Below, piece after piece: positions 53,331 to 61,842 of a stretch of 64,000 nt of DNA. The translations under genes were made by a program, and so were the position numbers. Under the pieces are notes generated by a model. That model was given only the letters and a program-made list of their open reading frames with translations, searched no databases and had not been told where the DNA came from. The DNA lies in the NCBI GenBank assembly GCA_946406115.1, contig OX291544.1:35109521-35173520 (forward strand), written 5' to 3'. Within the stretch, counting starts at the first letter, position 1. Every line of letters begins with the position of its first letter. The stretch comes from Apoda limacodes (lineage: Eukaryota; Arthropoda; Insecta; Lepidoptera; Limacodidae).

Positions 53331-53785
53331 GTGACTAGCATCGTGTCGTTTTACTCATACATGTGACTAGCTTCGTGTCGTTTTACTCGTACATGTGACT
53401 AGCTTCGTGTCGTTTTACTCGTACATGTGACTAGCCTCGTGTCGTTTTACTCGTAAATGTGACTAGCCTCGTGTCGTTTTACTCGCATAGTGACTAGCTT
53501 CGTGTCGTATTACTCGTACATGTGACTAGCTTCGTGTTTTTTCACTCGTTAATGTGACTAGCCTCGTGTCGTTTTACTCGTACATGGGACTAGCCTCGTG
53601 TCGTTTTACTCGTAAATGTGACTAGCCTCGTGTCGTTTTACTCGTAAATGTGACTAGGTTCGTGTCGTTTTACTCGTACATGTGACTCGTTCATGTGACT
53701 AGCCTAGTGTCGTTTTACTCGTACATGTGACTAGCTTCGTGTCGTTTTTCTTGTACATGTGACTAGCCTAGTGTCGTTTGACACG
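53331..53785. repeat. 32-bp minisatellite, about 14 units
   Basis: The unit is GTGACTAGCYTCGTGTCG followed by TTTTACTCGTAMAT. One unit near 53690 is shortened, and 'cttcgtg' and 'cctcgtg' variants alternate. It lies in the AGL intron, 120 bp upstream of the exon acceptor at 53209. Confidence 0.95.
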
Positions 53786-55150
53786 GCCTTGCCATGACTT
53801 CTAACTACGTTCTGTAACGGGTCGGACACCTGAAAGGTATTTAGGGGAAGTGGAAGCGATACAAGCTTATTACTATTAAACTTTCACTTATCTATGGTTA
53901 GGACACTTTTATAAGGAAAAAGGAGTTTTTTTCAAATTTAAACAATTGGAAGAAAAACGAAAAGGAGTATGGTGACAGTTGAGTGAGGAGATATAAAAAA
54001 AATGTAGATTTTCGCATATTTTAAGGATATTTATTAAATATTTTTACGAGGATGGCTCCTTTTTTCTTATAATTAGGAAAGAATATTATATTCAAATATT
54101 GTGTCAGATGTCCAGGAGCAATAAACGAAAAAGTTATGTATTAAATAACATTCATATATTAGATTAACAAAACATTGTCAGCGATTTAGTATAGTAGAGC
54201 GGTGAATAAACAATAAGTTACACCCCTTATCTTTGATTCCCAAATCCTGGCACAATCCTCGAATCTTACTGCCGTAAGAGTAGCGTTATGCCCCCAATAC
54301 CTCTTCAACAATCAATCCGCCAGCGAGTCGCGACATGGTAGCTATATTACGTTGGTAAATCATACTTAGTTTTGAAGCTAGATTCAGGCTGTAACTATTT
54401 GCTTATTTTAAGCGTATTCATCTTCATCAATTGAATTCATTGATATTTTTAGAATTTGCTAAATCATTCGTTGCACCTTTGAACCTTCTGTTAGCTAACT
54501 TTCTTTTAACGTCCTTCTGCTTGTTTGCCATAAACCTTTACTGCCTCATCTCGATTGCTACTGTCACGAAAATGACAATAATTCTCATATCCGAGCGTAT
54601 ATTATTTATTTATTATTTATTTATTAATTATTTGTTGTTATAAAGTATTTATTTAATTAATATATTCACACTCACAAACTCGACAATACCTACTTACTTA
54701 TTATCCAAAATTTACCCTTATTATATGCATTGCAATTAGCTATTGCCACACTTTAGTTTTACACGCCATACTACGTCATCCACTCACACAAACATTAATT
54801 TCATTTCTTTTTAACTCCAACACTACTTTATATGGTAACGAGCGCCGCAAATCGTTTAACCTCAACTTTTCTTCGGCACTCAAACCAGTTAGATATTTTT
54901 TTTTCTACAAGGCGTCACCGATCTAACAAAACCAGTTGCGCCCTCTGATTCGATGCACATGAAAAAGTAGTGGTAAGCGAGCACGTCGTTCCAAAATATT
55001 TAATTTTAGAAATTCTTGAACCCCAAATCTGGGTAGGTACCATACACACACACACACTCTGCCTTTTTGCTGCTTTTAATTTTTTTTTATATTTATTTGT
55101 GTAAATTTATTTTTTCCAGCTTCCCCATTTTTCTCAATCTTTGCTCCCTT
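53786..55150. other. AT-rich, no gene recognised
   Basis: 54431-54643 is a hydrophobic 70-codon ORF without a known relative. No upstream AGL exon is seen. Confidence 0.5.
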
Positions 55151-55267
55151 TCTGCTTTTCTTGGAGGCCATGGCCAGTGTTTTAGGCAGGGCAATAGAAG
55201 GAAAGCAGATCGTGGCAAAGGTCGAGATTAGTTTCCTACGGGAATCTGATACCGACCTTTGTTTCAG

Positions 55268-55376
55268 AGTTCTTCGTCAAGATTCTTCGTACCGGATTCT
55301 TCGTACCGGATTCTTCGTTAAGGTTCTTCGTACCGGATACTTCGTCAAGGTTCTTCGTACCGGATTCTTCGCCAGG
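55268..55376. repeat. Short tandem repeat 'cttcgtaccggatt'
   Basis: About seven units of 14-15 bp alternate 'gattcttcgtaccg' and 'gttcttcgtcaag'. It lies inside the presumed LTR. The 106-codon ORF across it (repeating 'VLRTGFF') is a consequence of the repeat. Confidence 0.85.
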
Positions 55377-55835
55377 ATTTTTCCTTCCTTCCTTCCTCGT
55401 TTACGTTTATTAAATATTCAAAAATCTTCGCCTTCACATCCGACACCTATGCCACGCATTCGCGCTGATCGTGGACTTTAACATCTACACCTGGAGCATC
55501 CCCTTTCTGGTACCGACAACGAGTTTCCTTCAAGAACGAGAATCCAGAGGGAAGTCAGAGAACACACGCACTGCTACGCCCCGAATCTGGACTCGAGTTA
55601 ACCATTCTTTACTCTTTACCAGAAAGAGTGGAATTGACCAAACCTACACATTTCTTCTATTTTTGCGATTACTTCTTTTTTTTATTTATTTTAATTTTTA
55701 ATTTATTTCAAACCTTTTTTTTATAATGTGCACATTTTTATTTTCTATAGAAAATTTAAATTTAATGTAATTTATTAAATATTAGTTTTATCTGAAAGTC
55801 GTGTGTTCATATTTGTTGCCTTCTGTGACATAAAA

Positions 55836-55846
55836 TGGCGCCCGAA
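55836..55846 (+). other. Primer-binding site, tRNA-Lys type
   Basis: TGGCGCCCGAA, five bases after a TGACA that could end an LTR. The remaining seven bases do not match tRNA-Lys3. Confidence 0.6.
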
Positions 55847-56261
55847 TAAAAATTGGTTAATTCTGCTTTCTTTTTCTTGCTTTTGTCTTTTTATACTGGT
55901 TTTTCCTTCAGGCAAAGTAGGTTGTGCTAGCCTAGACTAATTTTTTCTTTTTTTATATATATATATAATTTTCTGCAGTATTTCTCTCTATCATGGCATG
56001 CCGCGCTTATTCCTAGTCCAGTGATTATAATCTAGTTAGTTATAAGCCTCGGCCTAGACAGATTACTCATTCCATTTCCCGTCAGTAATCTCTTCCGTCT
56101 CCGTTTTTCCCCCATAACCAAATTCCCCACACAATTTTAATCCAATACCCAATGTCCTCAGTATTTATATTTTATCCAAATTTAAATTTATATATTTTTT
56201 AATTAAATTTCTGGAACATGGAAAAATGGACATTCTTTAATTAACTGCACTAGCCAACAAA

Positions 56262-56900
56262 TAGGCATTATTTGTTTTAAATGTGGTACAAAGGGTTTCA
56301 CTGCACGCAATTGCGTACGTTGCAACCCTAATCTTGAAAATAATAAAAATTTAAATAACTAGTTTCTAAGGGTGTCGACAGCCCGCAAACATTTAATAAT
56401 AAGGATTGGAAGGAATGGTTTTTTTTTTATTAATAGATTTTTAAGTAATTATATTTCTCGTCCTAATGCCACTGTTTTACAAGAAAAGCGGACCGATCAT
56501 AGACCGCACTTGAATTTATGTCTCTCGTCTGAAAGCTCCTTATCTCTATGGGGACTATTAGATTCAGGCTCCCCAGTTAGCATTTTAGGAAAAAATTGTC
56601 ATCAATTATTATTAAAAGAAATTTTTTTATAGACTCCTCGGAGAAAATTTTAGTCTCTGCGGCAAATGGTGACGGAGTGTATTCTATAGGTTTCATGAAC
56701 TTACCTATTAATTTTAACAACAAATATATATTGTTAAAAACTCATATCGTTCCAGACATACGGTTACCGTTAATATTTGGTATCGACTTCATAAAACACT
56801 TCAATTTGTTACCGAATAATATTAACGACGCAAATTGTTTTTTAGTTCCTACCCCGCAAGTTTTTCATTTAGGTTCCAAAACAATTCAAGTCCAATAGCG
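56262..56900 (+). pseudogene. Ty3/gypsy gag knuckle and protease, frameshifted
   Basis: A knuckle 'CFKCGTKGFTARNC' (56271-56312) has Phe at the His position. A protease domain follows, with 'WGLLDSGSPVSILG' (DSG active site, about 56548-56590). After a frame change near 56600, 'KTHIVPDIRLPLIFGIDFIK' and 'FNLLP' form the C-terminal protease flap and helix. The capsid part between 55850 and 56260 is not recognisable. Confidence 0.75.
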
Positions 56901-57001
56901 GACAGTTCAAGGACATCTCCTTCGAGAAGAGAGGCTTAGGTAGGACACATTTAATTTCACATAGCATAGATACTGGTAATACGCCACCCATTAAGCAACG
57001 G

Positions 57002-57417
57002 TATTATAGAATGTCTCCGGAAAAACAGCGGATTATCACAGAACAAGTTAAAGAAATGTTGGAATTAGACGTAATAGAGCCTTGTGAAAGCCCTTGGTCT
57101 TCTCCTGTTCTTATCGTGGATAAAAAGGACGGACAGTCTCGTTTCTGTTTAGATAGCCGAAAATTAAACTCCGTTACCCGTAAGGACCCGTAAGCTATTT
57201 AAAATATTTAAGCTATGTGGTCGATCAAAAAGGCTTACGTACTGATCCTGAAAAAGTCGAAGCTATTATGAAATTCCCTACTCCGACTAATAGGAAGGAA
57301 CTAAAACGATTTTTAGGTACCGCATCTTGGTTGACACTACTTACAGTACATAGTTTAGTTCCTAGATGTAGACCCTTTACATTCTGCTTTTCGTCAGGCA
57401 AAAGTTACATGTTGTAG
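57002..57417 (+). pseudogene. Ty3/gypsy reverse transcriptase with core deleted
   Basis: 'MSPEKQRIITEQVKEMLELD', 'ESPWSSPVLIVDKKDG' and 'SRFCLDSRKLNSVTRKD' are the fingers (57011-57190). The sequence then jumps to 'VVDQKGLRTDPEKVEAIMKF' and 'NRKELKRFLGTASW' (57214-57340), the thumb. The palm with both YxDD and the first Asp is missing. Its fingers-plus-thumb structure shows a clean internal deletion of about 350 bp. Confidence 0.82.
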
Positions 57418-57872
57418 TCAGAAGCAGCTCGTCCTAAGGAGCGCTGGTGCAGCCATAAATAAATATTTTTTAAATTTTTATTTAAAATACTGTTAATTAT
57501 AAATATAGCAATTAAATAAAAAAGCAATCCATACTTACCTCAAGATTTGGTATGAAATTGCACTGAGACTGTCACTAAGTGGAGCGCTAGCAATTGCACT
57601 CCTATGAAACGAATTTCAGTACAGAGACTTAGAGCTTAAATCAACGAGTGTGAAAGAGAAAGTTCGACACAGTCTCACACGTGAAACAGAAGATTTTGTA
57701 TGAAAAATTTGCAAAATATAGAGCGCTGCTCCTGGGGTAGGTATGTAAAGAAAAATACTATTGTGAGCTTGACCTCCGCCTTTGGTCCGGCCGGCGCACT
57801 GTTGCCGCTCTTATCACAGCTTGCTTTAGTCATCACAAAATGCTTTAGTTCGTGCGCGCGAGTTTTTGATTA
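57418..57872 (-). repeat. 470-bp dispersed repeat, copy 2
   Basis: It is the reverse complement of 12953-13430. It begins with 'gtcagaagcagctcgtccta' directly at the broken end of the gypsy remnant. Read on the minus strand, 'atcttgaggtaagtat' contains a perfect 5' splice-site consensus that is lost in copy 1. Confidence 0.75.
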
Positions 57873-58682
57873 ACATATTAAATAAGTACATATATAATAA
57901 ACAGTTTGTAATTGTCTAATAAGTATAGCAAAAGCGTCTTTTCACTTTTGATCGTGCTGCTGCCGTAGTGAACATTCGGTCGCGTCGCGTCTCGGTGTGA
58001 ATTTACCCTAAGGTACGAATTTGTCTCCTGATCTATTAAAGATAGTAAGATAGAAGTAATACTAAAAAAATCAGCGCTTTTATTTACTTTCATCACATCT
58101 ATTCAAAAAGAGGTGGTTGGTTCCTCGTAAACAGGGATTAAAGATACACTTTAATCCGTAGGGACGCAAAAGTGATTTTAATTTGGAATGTAGCCATTGT
58201 TAGTAAATGTTCTAATCAAGAATGAGATCGATCAAGAACATTGTCTGAAAAAGTAAATAGCTGTAGTATAATAAAACTGGCCGCGCGCGCACCAAGTAAA
58301 AAAAGTTTATGAAAAAGTTAAAACCGCGAGAAATTTATTCCGTTTTTGTAATTGTTAACTTAAATTCGTATTTATGATATAACTTTTGTAAAAAAATAGC
58401 GCGTTTTTCCCAATTAGTGATAATGAAATAAATAAATGTACTATTCTTATTTATAATTGACACTTACCTATTTTCTCACAGAGGGTGATAAAAAGTACTC
58501 GGTCGCAAAATTACTTTACCTCTGCGCCGTCATATAAACCCCTTGCTGCTCTCCGGATTGTACCTAAGAATCCTTCGCTGCGCTTCGGATTTTACCTTAG
58601 TTTAATCTGCATTCAAAATTATATCTGGACTCGCTGTAAAATTATTATTTTGATCCTTTGTGATATAATCTATTAATAACAA
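57873..58682. other. AT-rich, no gene recognised
   Basis: No ORF of recognisable content. Whether this belongs to the left arm of the inverted repeat cannot be tested, because the matching part would lie beyond position 64000. Confidence 0.5.
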
Positions 58683-58684
58683 AT

Positions 58685-59130
58685 TTGGCGTACCACAGGG
58701 CAGCATTTTAGATCCATTATTGTGTTTAATTTATAAATATGACATAATTAACGTAACTCAAAATAAGATGACTTTATTTGCTAACGACATTTTAGTAATT
58801 GTGACATGTAAAAATGTGGACATTAAAAAATATGAATATGACATCAATTATACAATTTATTAAATTATGAAATAAGTAGACAGTTCTAATTTTCTTGGCC
58901 TATCAATTGATCAAAATTGCAATTGGAAATGTCACATAACTAAAATACGTCAAAACATCAATAAATTTGTATATGTGCTGCGTAAACTTCGAAAAACGGC
59001 TACCCGAGAAAGTGAATTGGCCCCTAATCATGGTTACGTGGCTTCTTCACTAAAATAAACTATTTGAGGGAACTATACGGACCAAAATAAAGCCTTTATG
59101 GTGCAAAAAAATGGTTAATATGTATAACAA
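58685..59130 (+). pseudogene. Jockey-like LINE reverse transcriptase fragment (left arm)
   Basis: 'GVPQGSILDPLLCLIYKYDI' and 'LFANDILVIVTCKNVDI' (the usual 'FADD' site, changed to 'FAND') are followed by 'SNFLGLSIDQNCNWKCHITK' and 'VLRKLRKTATRESEL'. Stops lie at about 58860 and 58876. The core catalytic pair is mutated and the N-terminal part lies outside. Confidence 0.78.
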
Positions 59131-60574
59131 TGATTATGTAAATTATAATATAACTTTGCACTCCATTGCTAATGGTCAGTCGCAGTGCTAAAAAAATATA
59201 TGCCAACGTCTGTATCTATCTGTGTTTCAGGCAAATAAAAAATCTGAATTTGAAGTTATTGATTAACGAGGTCTTAAAACAATTCCTAATACTATGTTGA
59301 TTTACTATTTTCATATGGCCAGTCAGGGCGTAACTTCTGTCCACGTCACAGGTTAGAATCAGGTCGCAGTAGTTTGCCACTACTTTCAATATGTAGATTA
59401 CAGGTAGCGAAAAGAAAATTATACGAACTATAATTTTCTTACCGATCAATATTAGAATATATGTAGAGGGTAGGCCCCCTCGTACGGTAGATGAGGAAAT
59501 AGAAAGTTGACAACCTTATTTGGAAGCTATATATTTCTTCGCGAAACGGACGACCTGTTAAAAGATATGATTGAATATCGGAAACAGACAGTGTTCCTTC
59601 TTAAATACTTTTGTTTAAACCATTGTTTGCTTCAGACCCGGGAAGATAATGACCTTCACCAAAAGATGTCAGAATCTCTATTTTTGTGAGAGACACAATA
59701 CATCAGAGTATGCCGAAAATATGCATACATGTATGGTATGGTAAAGCTGAATAGGTTTGAAGAAGATTGTAGGATATTTCATCCTTGGAGTGTCATTCCA
59801 GGAGATGCCAATAGCTCTTGGTGTAGCTTTCATACAGAATAGCTTGATATATATAAGCTATTCGATCGAATCAAGTCTACGGCTCGCTCCTCACGGAATA
59901 CCTATGTTTATAAAATATTGTCAATGATGGGATTTTGATGTTGCCTGAAGGTCAGTGCTGTCACCACTACCCCTAAAGCCAGCTGAAAGCTAAATGTTAT
60001 GTATTTGCTAGTCAATTTGCTTTAGTTACCACGTTTATATTCGCAGATTGATTAAAAAGGAACAAGCAATAAAAAGAGTTAAATAACTTTCTTCCCTTTT
60101 GTCAAGGTACAAGGTACGACTCGGTACTGCTTCGGCACAATAGATGTAAGCTTCAGCCCTGTCACCCACAGTACCTAACCGTTCTCGTACCCGACTATTA
60201 TAACATTACAAATAGTAATGTTATTTATTACATTAACGGCACTGCTCGCCATCTTACACGTATATAAGTACATATAGACGAAGTTTACGATGGGAAGTTA
60301 CATCAATCACAATTGAATGTATGAGAAACTTCTAGAACAAGGGCGGAGTCAATGAAACTGAGGCGATTGGATAAATCAAATACTCCACAAGCAAAATTTT
60401 GAAATTCCCAGAAATTTTGAAGAACGGCTCGACCAATCGGTGAACACGAAATTGTAAACGCCATGGATTGGCCAAGCCAAAGACGCGACGCATAGCGGAA
60501 GTAGTGACTGACACACGCATAGAAGCGAGCCCTAATAAAAAGCATAGCAGGCACAGCACCAGCGCAGTAGTCAA

Positions 60575-60592
60575 CCAAGCTTATAAATGTGT
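60575..60592 (+). promoter_or_regulatory. Possible TATA element upstream of the gypsy-type gag
   Basis: 'agcttataaatgtgtac' lies about 260 bp before the gag frame, within what may be the LTR. The mirror copy is at 62093-62110. This is only a motif match. Confidence 0.3.
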
Positions 60593-60843
60593 ACTAATAA
60601 TATTTATTTCACCAGTGTTTTTTTTTAGTGAAGTGATAAAATAATATAAATATAAAAAAAAACGATAGGTATTGTGCTCGTGTAAAAATGAAATCGTAGT
60701 CGCAAAATATAAATGTCGCGTATTAAAATTTTAGGGTTTCGTGGGTAAAATTAAATTAATAAAAAAAAAATTAAAAAAAATTAGTATTGTTTATAAATTA
60801 AATTCGGTAGTTATTTTCTTAAATAAAAATAAATTTATATAAA

Positions 60844-61527
60844 ATGTAGGACCCTACAGTAATACCCTTGCCGTCATCAGATAGTGATGACTCGGAAATA
60901 AATCTAGCAGTTATGTCAGAAATAAAAAAGAAGCGTGTAATTAGTAAACGAGATCAGGGTTCCGTAAACAATAAATTGAAATTAATCCAAGACATTGCAA
61001 ATTGGAAAATAAAATATTCAGGTGAACTAGGTGCCTGTGAGTTTCTAGAAAAAGTAGAACAGTTACAAAGTTCAAGAAATATCCCAGACGTTATCTTGTT
61101 ACAAACTGTCGGCGAATTATTGAATGGTCCCGCACAAAAATGGTTCGCGATAAATAAAAATAAATTCGATTCTTGGGATGAGTTTAAAAAAGCGTTAATA
61201 AATACTTTCGATTCTTCTAGTTCTGTATACAAATTAGAAGAACAAATAAGATCCAGAAAACAATTACATACGGAAAATATTTCAGAATTTATTATAAGCA
61301 TACGTTATTTAGCGAGAAGCGTTCCGTATCTTAGTGAACAAATTTTATTTGAAATTATCAAAAATAACTTGCTTCCTCAACATGCTATGGCACTTATTTT
61401 TGAAAAAATTAACAACAGGGTTCCGTATAGTATAAATAAATTTATTAGCTCCGATAAACCGGGATACTTTGCTAATAGTTTTCAACAAAATAATTATTTA
61501 AATGCCAACCAGAGCAAAAAATCGTGA
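60844..61527 (+). pseudogene. Ty3/gypsy-type gag, longer copy (left arm into centre)
   Basis: The open frame 60850-61527 starts right after ATG-TAG at 60844-60849, so the likely original start is followed by a stop; the first later ATG is at 60913. Acidic N-terminus ('PSSDSDDSEINL'), then 'DIANWKIKYSGELGACEFLE', 'VEQLQSSRNI', and the capsid block 'GPAQKWFAINKNKFDSWDEF' with 'KLEEQIRSRKQLHTENISEF'. This matches the Retrotrans_gag domain. The last about 10 codons come from the inverted-repeat junction. No zinc knuckle is reached. This gag may belong to the same broad group as the gypsy remnant at 55160, but they do not overlap. Confidence 0.75.
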
Positions 61528-61559
61528 TTTTTTTCTAACCACTGGGCCCATTCGTTATT
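61126..61559. other. Spacer (434 bp) at the centre of the inverted repeat
   Basis: 61126-61505 continues the left arm's gag. 61506-61559 is a short foreign-looking joint that, read on the minus strand after 'ELLN', gives 'EWAQWLEKNHDFLLWLAFK'. That is similar in pattern to the gag residues that should follow there. Confidence 0.7.
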
Positions 61560-61842
61560 ATTCAATAATTCGCGAACAGTTTGTAACAAGATAACGTCTG
61601 GGATATTTCTTGAACTTTGTAACTGTTCTACTTTTTCTAGAAACTCACAGGCACCTAGTTCACCTGAATATTTTATTTTCCAATTTGCAATGTCTTGGAT
61701 TAATTTCAATTTATTGTTTACGGAACCCTGATCTCGTTTACTAATTACACGCTTCTTTTTTATTTCTGACATAACTGCTAGATTTATTTCCGAGTCATCA
61801 CTATCTGATGACGGCAAGGGTATTACTGTAGGGTCCTACATT
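61494..61842 (-). pseudogene. Ty3/gypsy-type gag, short copy (right arm)
   Basis: This is identical to the first about 97 codons of the left gag, apart from a two-base change (Gly to Arg) just before the arms diverge at 61560. It then runs into the joint and stops at 61494-61496. It carries the same ATG-TAG at its start (61842-61837), showing that the lesion predates the duplication. Confidence 0.8.

Larger units (their letters stand above)
55160..57417 (+). mobile_element. Ty3/gypsy remnant with tRNA-Lys-type primer site
   Basis: Order: presumed LTR (left limit uncertain, ending about 55830 in 'tgaca'), primer-binding site TGGCGCCCGAA at 55836-55846, zinc knuckle, protease, and reverse transcriptase with an internal deletion. 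It is then cut at 57418 by the 470-bp repeat. The primer site equals the first 11 bases complementary to tRNA-Lys3; in insects this is known for the Osvaldo/Ulysses group, so that group is a possible home. Confidence 0.72.
58685..61125 (+). repeat. Left arm of a large near-identical inverted repeat (at least 2441 bp)
   Basis: Base p in this arm pairs with base 122685 minus p in the right arm (61560-64000). All checked landmarks keep this constant sum, so there is no net insertion or deletion. I spotted seven substitutions by eye, giving identity above 99%. The arm holds a decayed LINE reverse transcriptase piece, unassigned sequence and the 5' part of a gypsy-type gag. The true outer end is unknown. 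Confidence 0.95.

Noticed and set aside
53331..53785. Regular repeats resembling a CRISPR array
   Set aside because: The units are contiguous with no unique spacers, in a eukaryotic context; it is a minisatellite. The same applies to 3056-3281.
55161..55481. 106-codon ORF with repeated VLRTGFF
   Set aside because: It is a translation of a 14-15-bp tandem repeat inside a presumed LTR.
60303..60578. 91- and 80-codon ORFs conserved in both palindrome arms (also at 62107-62382)
   Set aside because: Conservation is due to the recent duplication; the content is not recognisable and they overlap the presumed regulatory region of the gag element.
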